Assembly (NCBI RefSeq): GCF_026342405.1
Contig: NZ_JAPEMU010000001.1
Location: forward strand, 1,984,001-2,048,000
Source of the DNA: Kitasatospora sp. NBC_00240
GTDB lineage: Bacteria; Actinomycetota; Actinomycetes; Streptomycetales; Streptomycetaceae
Direction: 5' to 3'
Length of the DNA stretch: 64,000 nt
Shown one piece after another: positions 33,288 to 42,690 of the stretch; position 1 is the first letter of the stretch; every line of letters starts with the position of its first letter. The notes under the pieces were generated by a model that was not told where the DNA came from, searched no databases, and saw nothing but the letters and a program-made list of their open reading frames with translations. A program made the translations under genes and the position numbers.

Positions 33288-33422
33288 GCGGTGGCGCTCG
33301 TGGTGCGGCGGTACTCGTGGTGCTCGTCGGGCATTGATGCGGTGGTGCTCGTGGTGCGGCGGTGCTCGTGGTGCTCGTCGGGCATTGATGCGGTGGCGCT
33401 CGTGGTACGGCGGTACTCGTGG
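33288..33422. repeat. 51-bp tandem repeat, 2.6 copies
   Basis: Two full copies of a 51-bp unit (33288-33338, 33339-33389) and a 33-bp partial third (33390-33422) lie between the peptide-ABC operon end and the collagenase start. Copies differ at a few positions. The unit keeps a reading frame open on the plus strand by chance of period, but no gene is supported. Confidence 0.92.
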
Positions 33423-33488
33423 GGAACGTTGAAGGGGCGGCGGCGGGCGGGGCGGCCGCGCGGGGGCGGCCGCGGGCCCGCCGCCGGG

Positions 33489-34463
33489 TCAGGCCTCGGG
33501 GAAGTGGCAGGCCGCCTGCCGGGCACCCGGCCCGGCGATCCGGAGCAGCGGCTGTTCGGTGCGGCAGCGCTCCTGCGCCTTGGGGCAGCGCGGGTGGAAG
33601 GTGCAGCCGGTCGGCGGGTCGGCCGGGCTGGGCGGGTCGCCGAGCAGCACGATCCGCTCCCGGGCGCGTTCGGCCGCCGGGTCGGGCAGCGGGACGGCCG
33701 AGAGCAGCGCCTTGGTGTAGGGGTGCGCCGGGCTCCCGTACACCTCGTGCTTGTCCCCGATCTCGACGATCCGGCCGAGGTACATCACCGCGACCCGGTC
33801 GCAGACCCGCTTGACCACCGAGAGGTCGTGGGCGATGAAGAGGTAGGCGAGTCCGAGTTCGCGCTGCAGGCGCTCCATCAGGTTGACCACCTGGGCCTGG
33901 ACGGAGACGTCCAGGGCGGAGACCGGCTCGTCGGCGACCACCAGCCGGGGCGAGGTGGCGAGCGCGCGGGCGATGCCGATCCGCTGGGCCTGGCCGCCGG
34001 AGAACTCGTGCGGGTAGCGGTCCAGTTGCTCGGGGACGAGGCCGACCAGGTCCATCAGTTCGGCGGCCCGCCGGCGGGCGTCGGCGGCCGAGGCGCCCTG
34101 CACGAGCAGGGGTTCGGAGATGATCCTGGCCACGGTCTGCCGGGGGTTGAGCGAGGAGTGCGGGTCCTGGAAGACCATCTGGAGGTGTTTGCGGTAGGGG
34201 CGCAGCCCGGCGGGGCCGAGCCGGCCGATGTCGTGGCCGTCGAAGGTGATGCTGCCCTCGGTGGGGTCGAGCAGCCGGACGATCATGCGGCCGGTGGTGG
34301 ACTTCCCGCAGCCGGACTCGCCGACCAGGCCGAGGGTCTCGCCGGCCCCGAGGTCGAAGCCGACGCCGTCGACGGCGCGGACGGGCGGCCCGGCCCGGCC
34401 GGTGCGGCCGCGCCGGCCGGGGAAGGTCTTGACCAGGTCGCGGACGGAGAGCAGGGCACTCAT
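33489..34463 (-). CDS. Oligopeptide ABC transporter ATP-binding protein (DppF/OppF type)
   Basis: This is the second ATPase of a di/oligopeptide importer, 324 residues. It has Walker [13 protein letters not shown], the Q-loop [12 protein letters not shown], signature [15 protein letters not shown] and Walker [14 protein letters not shown]. The C-terminal peptide-transporter extension has the four-Cys Fe-S-like pattern typical of OppF/DppF ([14 protein letters not shown]). It is the last gene of the five-gene operon and its ATG (34463) overlaps the stop of the preceding ATPase by 4 bases. It hydrolyses ATP at the inner face of the membrane, paired with the DppD-like ATPase. Confidence 0.93.
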   Translation of the reverse strand: MSALLSVRDLVKTFPGRRGRTGRAGPPVRAVDGVGFDLGAGETLGLVGESGCGKSTTGRMIVRLLDPTEGSITFDGHDIGRLGPAGLRPYRKHLQMVFQDPHSSLNPRQTVARIISEPLLVQGASAADARRRAAELMDLVGLVPEQLDRYPHEFSGGQAQRIGIARALATSPRLVVADEPVSALDVSVQAQVVNLMERLQRELGLAYLFIAHDLSVVKRVCDRVAVMYLGRIVEIGDKHEVYGSPAHPYTKALLSAVPLPDPAAERARERIVLLGDPPSPADPPTGCTFHPRCPKAQERCRTEQPLLRIAGPGARQAACHFPEA

Positions 34464-35524
34464 GGGTGGGCTCCTTCCGGGACGAGCGGCAGGTGACAGG
34501 CGGCCAGCCGGCCGCCCGCCGGTCCGGCCGCCGGCGTCGGCGCTGCGGCCGGCTCCGGGACGGCCGACGGCCCGGGGAGGGCGAGCGGCCCGAGGATGGG
34601 GCGCTCGGCCAGGCAGCGGGCGTGCTCGGCGGCGCTCGCGCCGGCGGTACGGGCGCAGCGGGGCGCGTACGCGCAGCCGGGCGCGGGGGCGATCAGCGAG
34701 GGCGGGTTGCCGGGGATGGCGCGCAGCGGGGCGTCGTCGGGGTCGTCCAGCCGGGGCAGCGAGTCGAGCAGACCCCGGGTGTACGGGTGCGCGGGGTGGC
34801 TGAACAGCTGGTCCACGGGGGCCTGTTCGGCGGCCCGGCCGCCGTACATGACGAGCACCTCGTGGGCGACCCGGGCGACCACCCCCAGGTCGTGGGTGAT
34901 CATCACGACGCCGAGGCCGCGGTCCTGCTGGATCCGGGCGATCAGGTCGAGGATCTGGGCCTGGACGGTGACGTCCAGGGCGGTGGTGGGCTCGTCGGCG
35001 ATCAGCAGGTCGGGTTCGCAGGCCAGGGCCATGGCGATCATGACGCGCTGGCGCATACCGCCGGAGAACTGGTGCGGGTACTCGTCCACCCGGCGGGCCG
35101 GTTCGGGGATGCCGACCTCGGCGAGCATCTCCACCGCGCGCCGGCGGCCGGCCCGGCGGGAGGCCTGGAAGTGCACCCGGTAGTGCTCGGCGATCTGCTC
35201 GCCCACGGTCCAGAAGGGGTGCAGGCCGGACAGCGGGTCCTGGAAGATCATCGCGAGCCGGCGGCCGCGGACGGTGTTGAGCTGCCGCTCGGTCAGGCCG
35301 CACAGCTCCCGGCCGTCCAGCCGGACCGAGCCGGTGACGGCCGCGCCCCGGTGCAGCCCCATCACGGCCAGCGAGGTGACGGACTTGCCGGACCCGGACT
35401 CGCCGACCAGGCCCAGCGTGCGGCCGGCCTCGACGGTGAAGCCGATGCCGTCCACGGCCCGGACGGTGCCGCGCGGGGTGTCGAAGGCGACCTTGAGGTC
35501 GCGGACCTCCAGCAGAGGGCTCAC
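34460..35524 (-). CDS. Oligopeptide ABC transporter ATP-binding protein (DppD/OppD type)
   Basis: This is the first ATPase subunit of the peptide importer, 354 residues. It has Walker [14 protein letters not shown]-loop [13 protein letters not shown], signature [15 protein letters not shown] and Walker [14 protein letters not shown]. The C-terminal oligopeptide extension has [18 protein letters not shown], then an extra Ala/Pro-rich tail of about 40 residues not usual in the family. GTG 35524 lies two bases after the upstream permease stop, so the genes are coupled. It acts with the DppF-like ATPase and both permeases. Confidence 0.92.
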   Translation of the reverse strand: MSPLLEVRDLKVAFDTPRGTVRAVDGIGFTVEAGRTLGLVGESGSGKSVTSLAVMGLHRGAAVTGSVRLDGRELCGLTERQLNTVRGRRLAMIFQDPLSGLHPFWTVGEQIAEHYRVHFQASRRAGRRRAVEMLAEVGIPEPARRVDEYPHQFSGGMRQRVMIAMALACEPDLLIADEPTTALDVTVQAQILDLIARIQQDRGLGVVMITHDLGVVARVAHEVLVMYGGRAAEQAPVDQLFSHPAHPYTRGLLDSLPRLDDPDDAPLRAIPGNPPSLIAPAPGCAYAPRCARTAGASAAEHARCLAERPILGPLALPGPSAVPEPAAAPTPAAGPAGGRLAACHLPLVPEGAHP

Positions 35525-35526
35525 GG

Positions 35527-36513
35527 TCAGTACCTCACTCTCGGGTCGACGTAGGCGTAGAGGACGTCGACCAGCAGGTTCGCCACGACGATGAAGAAGG
35601 CGGCGAGCAGGGTCACGCCGAGGATCACCGGCTGGTCGGAGCGGACCAGCGCGTCGTAGAAGAGCCGTCCGACGCCCGGCAGGCCGAAGATCGACTCGGT
35701 GATCACGGCGCCGGCCAGCAGCCCGCCGAGGTCCATCCCGAAGATGGTCAGGATCGGCGTCATCCCGGCCCGCATCCCGTGCTTGACGGTCACCGTGCGG
35801 GCCGGCAGGCCCTTGGCGCGGGCGGTTCGGATGTACGGTTCGGCCATCGTCTCGATCATCGAGTTGCGGCTCTGCCGGGCGTACATCGCGGCGTAGAGCA
35901 GGGCCAGCGCGAGCCACGGCAGCAGCAGGTTGGACGCCCAGCCGAACGGGTCGTCGGTGAAGGCGGTGTACGCCGGGTACGGGAGCAGGCCGGCGCCGCG
36001 CACCACGCCCCAGATCAGCATCACCGAGGTGAAGTAGACCGGCAGGGAGGCGGCGGCCACCGAGGCCACCATCAGCGAACGGTCGGTCAGGCTCCCCTTG
36101 CGCAGCGCCGAGGTGACACCGGCGCCCAGGCCGAGGACCAGCCAGAGCAGCGCCGCGCCGACGGCGAGCGAGAAGGAGACCGGCAGCCGGTCGGCGAGCA
36201 GGCTCCAGACCGGCATCGAGTACTCGTACGAGTAGCCGAGGCACGGGAAGGCGCAGTGCAGAGCTCCTGCGCCGCTGCCGTAGTCGCGGCCGGCGAAGAT
36301 CCCGGTCAGGTAGGCCGCGAACTGCGAGGGGACGGACCGGTCGAGGCCCATCGCCGCCCTGACCTCGACCAGCCGCTCGGGGCTGCAGGTCTTGCCGCAG
36401 GCGGCGGCCGCCGGATCGTTGGGGAGCAGGTAGAAGATGCTGAAGGTGATGGCGCAGACGGCGAGCAGGATGCCGGCCACGCCGAGCAGCCGCCGCAGGA
36501 GGTAGCGGGTCAC
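35527..36513 (-). CDS. Peptide ABC transporter permease (DppB type)
   Basis: This 328-residue inner-membrane permease has six predicted helices. It starts with the typical RYLLRRLLGVAGILLAV helix and a large periplasmic loop containing Cys-rich segments (ACGKTCSPERL, CAFPCLGY). The BPD_transp_1 domain follows, with the EAA-like loop RTARAKGLPARTVTVKHGMR that contacts the ATPases. GTG 36513 overlaps the stop of the upstream permease gene (GTGA). It forms the translocation channel with the DppC-like subunit. Confidence 0.92.
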   Translation of the reverse strand: MTRYLLRRLLGVAGILLAVCAITFSIFYLLPNDPAAAACGKTCSPERLVEVRAAMGLDRSVPSQFAAYLTGIFAGRDYGSGAGALHCAFPCLGYSYEYSMPVWSLLADRLPVSFSLAVGAALLWLVLGLGAGVTSALRKGSLTDRSLMVASVAAASLPVYFTSVMLIWGVVRGAGLLPYPAYTAFTDDPFGWASNLLLPWLALALLYAAMYARQSRNSMIETMAEPYIRTARAKGLPARTVTVKHGMRAGMTPILTIFGMDLGGLLAGAVITESIFGLPGVGRLFYDALVRSDQPVILGVTLLAAFFIVVANLLVDVLYAYVDPRVRY

Positions 36514-37460
36514 GACCGGCCTCCCCGGGGGTCGAGGATGTCGCGCAGGGCGTCGCCGAGCAGGGTGAACGCGAGCACGGCGAGGAACAGGAAGAAGGTC
36601 GGGATCAGGAAGTACGCCGGGTCGGTCTCGTAGAAGTTGATGCTCTCGGCGATCATCTGGCCCCAGGACGGGGTCGGCGGGCGCACGCCCACGCCCAGGT
36701 AGCTGAGGGCGGCCTCGGTGCTGATCATGCCGGGGACGAGCAGCGTGGTGTAGGCGATGACCGGGCCGGCGACCCCGGGCAGGATCTCCCGGGTCAGGAT
36801 CCGCCAGGAGCCGGCGCCGCCGACCTTGGCGGCGTCGACGTACTCGCGGTGCTTCAGCGAGAGGGTCTGGCCGCGCACCACCCGGGCGATGCCGGGCCAG
36901 CCGAAGAGGCCGATCACGGTCGTCATCAGCAGCACCCGGTTGACGTCCTTGGCGACCGCCATCATCGAGATCATGAAGATCAGCGAGGGGAAGGACATGG
37001 TCAGGTCCATGATCCGGGAGAGCACGGCGTCGGTACGGCCGCCGAAGTAGCCGGCCGCCACGCCGGCCAGGGTGCCGGCGACCACCACGACGGCGGTGGC
37101 GGTGAAGGCGATCAGCAGCGACACCTGGCCGCCGTGCAGGACCCGGGCGAACAGGTCGCGGCCGGTGACGGGCTCCACGCCCAGCCAGTGGTCGGGGCCG
37201 ATGCCGCCGGCGGCGCCGAGCGGCAGCCCGCCGAGGTAGGGGTCGATCGCGCTCCGGTCGAACTCCTCGGGGGTCCAGCCGCCCAGCGCGCTCAGCGGGG
37301 TGGCCAGCGTGGCGAGGCCGGCCAGCAGGGCGACCGTCAGCAGGCCGAACCTGGCGGCCCGCCGGGCCAGCAGCTGGTCCAGGACCAGTCGCCAGGGGCC
37401 GCGGCCGGCGGGCGCCGTGGCGGCCCCGGCCGTGGTCGCGGGATCGGTTGCGGTGGTCAT
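36510..37460 (-). CDS. Peptide ABC transporter permease (DppC type)
   Basis: This 316-residue inner-membrane permease is the partner of the DppB-like subunit. The N-terminal helix (FGLLTVALLAGLATLATPL) is followed by the DppC hallmark HWLGVEPVTGRDLFARVLHG, then the membrane domain with the EAA loop EYVDAAKVGGAGSWRILTREILP. It ends with the typical LGDALRDILDPR. ATG 37460 lies 12 bases downstream of the solute-binding protein stop. Length and layout are standard. Confidence 0.93.
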   Translation of the reverse strand: MTTATDPATTAGAATAPAGRGPWRLVLDQLLARRAARFGLLTVALLAGLATLATPLSALGGWTPEEFDRSAIDPYLGGLPLGAAGGIGPDHWLGVEPVTGRDLFARVLHGGQVSLLIAFTATAVVVVAGTLAGVAAGYFGGRTDAVLSRIMDLTMSFPSLIFMISMMAVAKDVNRVLLMTTVIGLFGWPGIARVVRGQTLSLKHREYVDAAKVGGAGSWRILTREILPGVAGPVIAYTTLLVPGMISTEAALSYLGVGVRPPTPSWGQMIAESINFYETDPAYFLIPTFFLFLAVLAFTLLGDALRDILDPRGGRS

Positions 37461-37472
37461 CGCGGCCGGCCC

Positions 37473-39230
37473 TCAGCCCTGGCCCTTGGCGGGGTCCTTG
37501 AGGCCGATCGTGGCGAAGTCGAACATGCCGGTCCACACGGGGTGGCCGAAGGCGCCGGCGATGTTGGTGCCGACCAGCAGCGGGCGGCGCTGCCAGAGCA
37601 GCGGCACGGCCGGGGACTTCTTCATCAGGTCCTGGTCGAGCTGGAGCCAGGCGGCGTTGGCCTCCTTGACGTCCGACATCCTGGCGATCTCGTCCATCCG
37701 GTCCATCGTCGCCTGGTCGCGGAACTGGCTGTAGTTGCCCTGGTTGCCCTTCTCCTTGATGGTGCGGCCGTCGAAGACGAACGGCAGGAAGGTCGCACCG
37801 GAGGGGTAGTCGGGGCACCAGCCGGTGACCGAGAGGTCGGGGGCGTTCCTGGTGTCGCCGATGGTGTCGTAGTAGACGGAGGGGTCGGCGGTGTTGATGG
37901 TGACCTGGATGCCGGCCTTGGCCAGCGACTGCTGGAGCGCCTCGCCGCGGGTCTTGTCCCCGGTGGAGACGGTCAGGCTGACCTTGAGGTCCGACTTGCC
38001 GGCCGCGGCCAGCAGTTCCTTGGCCTTGGCGGGGTCGCCGACCGGGGCGATCCGCAGCGGGTCGGCCCGGACGCCGTTGGTCAGCGCGGGCGGCAGGAAG
38101 GAGGTGGCGATGTCGGTCAGCGCCGGGCCCCCGAACGAGGTGACCTGGGCGTCCTTGTCGACGGCGTACATCATCGCCTCGCGGACCTTCGGGTCGTCGA
38201 ACGGCGCCTTGGCGTTGTTCAGGTAGAGCATCTCGGTGCAGCCGGTCATCTCGGCCACCAGCCGGGACTTCACATCCGCCTTCGGCAGCACCTTGGCCGC
38301 CGACTCGGGCCGCATCATCGGCCACTCGACGGCGGAGGCGTCGGCGCCCTCGCTGGCGATCAGCCGGTCGTCGACCTGGCCGCCCTTCAGCCCCTGGACG
38401 AAGACGATCCGGTCCGGGTAGGCCTTGCGGACGCTGTCGGTGGCCTGGTCCCAGTTGGTGTTGCGGACCAGCGTGAGCTGCTTGCCCCGGTCGTACGCCT
38501 CGATCTTGTACGGGCCGGAGGAGAACGGCCGCAGGTCGTACTGGGCGCCCTTCTCCTGGGCCTGCGGCACCGGCGAGAAGGTCGGCAGGGTGGCGGTGTA
38601 GGAGAACTCGGCGACCGGGCGCTTGAGGTGGAAGACGACGGTCCGCTCGTCCGGCGTCTCGACCGAGGCCAGGTGCTGGCCGGTCAGCGGGCCCTTGTAG
38701 CCCTCGGTCCCGTCGAGGTACTGGGCGGCGTAGTCGGGGCCGCCGGTGAGGTCGGGGGCGAAGGAGCGCTCGACGTTGTACTTGACGTCGGCGGCCCTCA
38801 CCGGGCTGCCGTCCTCGTACTTGACGCCCTCCTTGAGGGTGAAGGTCCAGGTCCGGCCGCCGTCGGAGGGGCGGCCGAGGTCGGTGGCGAGGTCTGGGAC
38901 GAGTTCGCTGCCGGCCGCGCCGGGCTCGGCCTTGAAGGTCACCAGGGTGCGGTAGAGCAGCCGGATGCCGAAGTCCATGTTGGGCATGGTCCAGTTGCGG
39001 GCCGGGTCGAGGTGGGCGAAGTCCTGGTTGGAGAGCACCGTGAGGGTGCCGCCCCGGACGGGCGTGCCGCCGACGATCGTGCCGGACGCGGCGCCGGGGG
39101 CCTTGGTGCTGCCTCCCGCGGCGCCGGCGCCGTCCTTGTCGTCGGCGGCCTTGGTGTCGCAGGCCCCGAGGCCGAGGGTGAGGGTCGCTGCGATCGCCGC
39201 CGCGAGGGCGGCATGGGTGCGCCTGTTCAT
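37473..39230 (-). CDS. Peptide ABC transporter substrate-binding lipoprotein
   Basis: This 585-residue extracytoplasmic solute-binding protein of the SBP family 5 (DppA/OppA) captures peptides for the importer. The lipoprotein signal ends in the lipobox LGAC with acylated C24, followed by a disordered Asp/Gly/Lys linker. SBP_bac_5 features include GGTLTVLSNQDFAHLDP, the Trp-rich RTWTFTLKEGVKYEDGSPV and the hinge-region DDPKVREAMMYAVDKD. ATG 39230 follows GGAG. It is the first gene of the operon, behind a well-spaced promoter (39346-39374). Di-, oligopeptides or other SBP5 ligands are possible; the adjacent aminopeptidase P favours peptides. Confidence 0.92.
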   Translation of the reverse strand: MNRRTHAALAAAIAATLTLGLGACDTKAADDKDGAGAAGGSTKAPGAASGTIVGGTPVRGGTLTVLSNQDFAHLDPARNWTMPNMDFGIRLLYRTLVTFKAEPGAAGSELVPDLATDLGRPSDGGRTWTFTLKEGVKYEDGSPVRAADVKYNVERSFAPDLTGGPDYAAQYLDGTEGYKGPLTGQHLASVETPDERTVVFHLKRPVAEFSYTATLPTFSPVPQAQEKGAQYDLRPFSSGPYKIEAYDRGKQLTLVRNTNWDQATDSVRKAYPDRIVFVQGLKGGQVDDRLIASEGADASAVEWPMMRPESAAKVLPKADVKSRLVAEMTGCTEMLYLNNAKAPFDDPKVREAMMYAVDKDAQVTSFGGPALTDIATSFLPPALTNGVRADPLRIAPVGDPAKAKELLAAAGKSDLKVSLTVSTGDKTRGEALQQSLAKAGIQVTINTADPSVYYDTIGDTRNAPDLSVTGWCPDYPSGATFLPFVFDGRTIKEKGNQGNYSQFRDQATMDRMDEIARMSDVKEANAAWLQLDQDLMKKSPAVPLLWQRRPLLVGTNIAGAFGHPVWTGMFDFATIGLKDPAKGQG

Positions 39231-39345
39231 GTGCAACTCCGCAATGGGGGGCCGGACTTGCGGCCCGTGGTTCACCCCGGGGCTGATCCGGGGCCCGCCG
39301 GGAGGGCGACCCTTCGAGGTCTAGCCGCTCCGCGATGTGACCCGT

Positions 39346-39374
39346 AACATAGTAATGTGAAATTGCACTGGCAA
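39346..39374 (-). promoter_or_regulatory. Promoter of the peptide ABC operon with internal palindrome
   Basis: On the minus strand TTGCCA (complement of 39369-39374) and TATGTT (complement of 39346-39351) are separated by exactly 17 bases, a good housekeeping-sigma promoter about 110 bases before the binding-protein start. The spacer holds GTGAAATTGCAC (39357-39368), a near-palindrome that could be an operator. Confidence 0.65.
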
Positions 39375-39478
39375 GGGATGGTGCGTCCCGTTACCGAGCT
39401 GTATCCGGCCGCCGCCCCAACTTCCGCCCCGCACGCACCCTTTGTCCCGATTCAGCCCACCGGCAAGGAGCCGCCCCG

Positions 39479-40960
39479 ATGACCGACGCCCGCCCGCCCC
39501 GGCTCAACACCGGCAGCCACGACCTGCCCGTCTCCCCCGCCCTGGACGCCTTCATGGCCACCGCCTGGGCCGCCACCCCGCTCCCGGCCGACCTGCGGGT
39601 GCCCGCCCACGACCACACCCCGGCCCGCCGCGCCCGGCTCTCCGCGGCCTTCCCCGGCGAGCGGATCATCGTCCCCGCGGGCGAGTTGAAGGTCCGCAGC
39701 AACGACGACGACTACCGCTTCCGCCCGCACACCGGCTACGCCTGGCTGACCGGCCTCACCGGCGAGGACCAGGTCGGCCACGTCCTGGTACTGGAGCCCG
39801 CCGGCCCGGAGGGCCACGAACCGGTGCTGTACCTGCGCCCCCGCTCCCCGCGCAGCGCGGGCCACGGCGCCGCCGGCTCCGAGTTCTACCGCGACCGCCG
39901 CTACGGCGAGTTCTGGGTCGGCCGCCGCCCCGACCTCGCCGAGGCCGCCCGCCTCACCGGCCTGCGCACCGAGCACCTCGACGACCTGGCCAAGCTGCTG
40001 ACCGGCCCGAAGCCCGCCACCCGCGTCCTGGCCGGTGTCGACCCCGCCCTGGACAGCGCCACCGGACGCCCCGGCTCCGGCGCGGACCGGCAGGCCGACG
40101 CCCGGCTCGCCGCCGTCCTGTCCGAACTGCGCCTGGTCAAGGACGCCTGGGAGGTGGAGCAGCTCCAACTCGCCGTCGACCACACGGTCGCCGGCTTCGA
40201 GGACGCCGTGCGGGCCCTGCCCGCCGCCCTGCGCCACCCGCGCGGCGAACGCTGGATCGAGGGCACCTTCAACCTGCGGGCCCGCGCCGAGGGCAACGGC
40301 ACCGGCTACGACACCATCGCAGCCGCCGGCGCACACGCCTGCGTCCTGCACTGGACGCGCAACGACGGCCGCCTCGACCCCGCCCAACTCCTGCTGCTGG
40401 ACGCCGGGGTGGAGACCGACACGCTCTACACCGCCGACGTCACCCGGACCCTCCCGCTGAGCGGCACCTTCTCCCCCGTACAGCGCCAGGCGTACGAACT
40501 GGTCCTCGCCGCACAGGACGCCGGCATCGCGGCCCTGCGCCCCGGCGCCTCCTTCCGCGACTTCCACCGGGCCGCGATGGAGGTGATCGCCGAGGGCCTC
40601 GCCGACTGGGGCGTGCTCCGGATACCCGCCGGGCAGTCCCTGCGGGAGGACAGCGGCCTGCACCGCCGCTACACCCTCTGCGGCAGCGGCCACATGCTCG
40701 GCATGGACGTGCACGACTGCGCACAGGCCCGCGCCGACACCTACCTCGACGGCGTCCTGGAGGAGGGCCAGGTCCTCACCGTCGAACCCGGCCTCTACCT
40801 CCAGCCGGACGACGAGACCCTGCCCCTGGAGCTGCGCGGCCTCGGCATCCGGATCGAGGACGACCTGGTCGTCACCGCCGACGGGGCCCGGCTGATGTCC
40901 GGCGCCCTGCCGCGCTCGGTGGCCGGCATCGAGGAGTGGATGGGCACCCTGCTGGGCTGA
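39479..40960 (+). CDS. pepP: Xaa-Pro aminopeptidase (aminopeptidase P, M24B)
   Basis: This cytoplasmic metallopeptidase of 493 residues removes N-terminal residues preceding proline. The N-terminal AMP_N domain (about 40-190) includes NDDDYRFRPHTGYAWLTG. The pita-bread catalytic domain has the dinuclear metal ligands: LLLDAGVETD, TADVTRTLPLSG, GSGHMLGMDVHD, LTVEPGLYL and IRIEDDLVVT. ATG 39479 has AAGGAG 9 bases upstream. The gene is divergent from the peptide importer, so imported proline-containing peptides are the probable substrate. The length is normal for bacterial PepP with the N-terminal domain. Confidence 0.94.
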   Translation: MTDARPPRLNTGSHDLPVSPALDAFMATAWAATPLPADLRVPAHDHTPARRARLSAAFPGERIIVPAGELKVRSNDDDYRFRPHTGYAWLTGLTGEDQVGHVLVLEPAGPEGHEPVLYLRPRSPRSAGHGAAGSEFYRDRRYGEFWVGRRPDLAEAARLTGLRTEHLDDLAKLLTGPKPATRVLAGVDPALDSATGRPGSGADRQADARLAAVLSELRLVKDAWEVEQLQLAVDHTVAGFEDAVRALPAALRHPRGERWIEGTFNLRARAEGNGTGYDTIAAAGAHACVLHWTRNDGRLDPAQLLLLDAGVETDTLYTADVTRTLPLSGTFSPVQRQAYELVLAAQDAGIAALRPGASFRDFHRAAMEVIAEGLADWGVLRIPAGQSLREDSGLHRRYTLCGSGHMLGMDVHDCAQARADTYLDGVLEEGQVLTVEPGLYLQPDDETLPLELRGLGIRIEDDLVVTADGARLMSGALPRSVAGIEEWMGTLLG

Positions 40961-41260
40961 CCCCGGCCGCACGCGCGGGCGCAGCGGGGCCCTCGGCGGA
41001 GCGGCCCCGCGGCGCCCGGCCGCCACACCCGGCCCGAGCTGCGGTCAGGCGACCCTGACCGTCCGGTCCCCGCGCCGCAACGACACCTCCGTTCTCCCTT
41101 GTACGGTCAACTCCCCGCCCGCCGCAGATCCACCCTCCCGGGGGGATGCCACGCCCCGCCCCGCACGCCCCGCGCTCACGCATCGTCGAGGCGGCGGCGC
41201 CGGGCCGGGGTGAGGTCAGTCCGACGACGTCCGGCGACGACTCCGCCGGAAGAGCGCGCC
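40961..41260. other. Intergenic region between convergent pepP and nitronate monooxygenase genes
   Basis: This 300-base stretch lies between two gene 3' ends. It contains several GC-rich partial inverted repeats (for example around 40985-41025) that may terminate transcription. No gene or clear regulatory element is seen. Confidence 0.5.
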
Positions 41261-42361
41261 CTACCGCCCCGTGACAGGCCCTTCGGGGGAGGAGCCCGCG
41301 CCGGTGGCACCCTCGGCGGCCGACCCGCCCGGGGCCGACCGAGCCTCCCGCCACAGCTCCCGGGTGATCTCCGCCGTCGGGCCGGTCCGGGCGAGCCGGT
41401 GCGCGGTGCCGGCCCACAGGTGCATCCCCTCGGCGTCACCGTGCGCGGCGGCCGCGGCCCGCAGCGGCCGGGTCAGCCGGTGGACGGCGGGGTAGGCCGC
41501 CGGGGCGTGGCGCTCGTACCGGTCGATGAACGCGTTCCGCAGGCCGCGCGCCGGGCGGCCGGTGAAGGCCCGGGTGACCACCGTCCCGGTGAAGCGGCCG
41601 TCCACGAGGGCCGCGCGGTGGGCGGCGGACGCCCCCGACTCGTCGGCGCGCAGGTAGGCGGTGCCGAGTTGGACGGCGACGGCTCCGGCCCGCAGGGCGG
41701 CGGCCACCGCGGGGCCGTCCCCGATCCCGCCGGCGGCGATCAGCGGCAGGTCAGTCACCGTGCTTACCTCGCGCAGCAGTTGGGCCAGCGGCAGGACCCC
41801 GGGCCGGTCGGCGACCGCGAAGGTGGCCCGGTGGCCGCCCGCCTCCGGGCCCTGGACGCAGAGCGCGTCCATCCCCGCCGCGGCGGCGAGGCGGGCCTCG
41901 GCGGCGGTGGTCACGGTGCCGATCTGCAGCGTGCCGGCGGCGCGCAGCGCGCGGGCCACCTCGGGCGAGGGCAGTCCGAAGGTGTACGAGACCACGGGGA
42001 CGGGATCGGCGAGCAGGGCCGCGATCTTGGCGTCCCAGTCGTCGCGGTCGTCGGGGACGGCGGCGGGCAGCCGGACGCCGTACCGCTCGGCCTCCGGCCG
42101 CAGCAGCTCCCGGTACGCGTCGACGGCGGCGAGGTCGCCGGGCGCGGCCGGCACGAAGAGGTTGACGCCGAACAGACGGTCCGTCAGTTCGCGCGTCCGG
42201 GTGATCTGCTCGCCGATCGCCGCGGCTCCGAGGTACCCGGCGGCCAGGAATCCTAGGCCGCCGGCCGCGTCGACCGCGGCGACCAGCGCCGGGGTCGAGG
42301 CGCCGCCGGCCATCGGCGCGGCGATGACGGGGACGGCCAGCTGGTCGAGTCGCACCGGCAT
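41261..42361 (-). CDS. Nitronate monooxygenase (2-nitropropane dioxygenase family)
   Basis: This FMN enzyme of 366 residues oxidises alkyl nitronates such as propionate 3-nitronate, protecting against a mitochondrial-type respiratory toxin. TIM-barrel landmarks include PVIAAPMAGGAST at the N-terminus, GVNLFVP, QGPEAGGH with the probable catalytic His, AAGGIGDG (phosphate loop) and GTAYLRADES. The C-terminal 25 residues are a poorly conserved Gly/Ala tail. The start is ATG 42361. It is divergent from the KhtT-like gene, with 329 bases between. A class I-type activity is likely from these motifs, but substrate range is not deducible. Confidence 0.88.
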   Translation of the reverse strand: MPVRLDQLAVPVIAAPMAGGASTPALVAAVDAAGGLGFLAAGYLGAAAIGEQITRTRELTDRLFGVNLFVPAAPGDLAAVDAYRELLRPEAERYGVRLPAAVPDDRDDWDAKIAALLADPVPVVSYTFGLPSPEVARALRAAGTLQIGTVTTAAEARLAAAAGMDALCVQGPEAGGHRATFAVADRPGVLPLAQLLREVSTVTDLPLIAAGGIGDGPAVAAALRAGAVAVQLGTAYLRADESGASAAHRAALVDGRFTGTVVTRAFTGRPARGLRNAFIDRYERHAPAAYPAVHRLTRPLRAAAAAHGDAEGMHLWAGTAHRLARTGPTAEITRELWREARSAPGGSAAEGATGAGSSPEGPVTGR

Positions 42362-42690
42362 CCGCTCACTCCTCCGTGTCCCGGCGCCGCCGCAGCGCCG
42401 ATCGGACGTGTACGCCCACTCTAGATCCTGCCCGCCGCAGGCGAACGGCGGGGGTGGCGCGAGCCGCGGGCCGACCCTCGCTCAGCACCCGCCGCAGCCA
42501 CCGCCCGCAGCCGTCCGGACCTGGGACGACACCCGGAGACTTTACTATTGCATTACTCTTCGCCCAGGGCCTGCCGCACGCCGGCGGCCGCGCCGCGGCG
42601 GGCCGCACCCCCTGGGCCCCGTCGCCCGGCCGCCGCTCCCGGCACCGGCCGGGCCCCGCCCCGAGAAGCCCTGACGAGAGGACACCAGCC
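42362..42690 (+). other. Leader region upstream of the khtT-like gene
   Basis: This is a 329-base gene-less region. It contains an AT-rich island for this genome (TTTACTATTGCATTACTC, 42541-42558) likely to be promoter sequence, then 130 bases of GC-rich leader. No recognised c-di-AMP, Mg2+ or other riboswitch core was seen by eye. Confidence 0.5.

Noticed and set aside
33288..33422. CRISPR-like repeat array
   Set aside because: Copies are directly adjacent with no unique spacers, the unit is 51 bp and no cas gene is near; it is a minisatellite.
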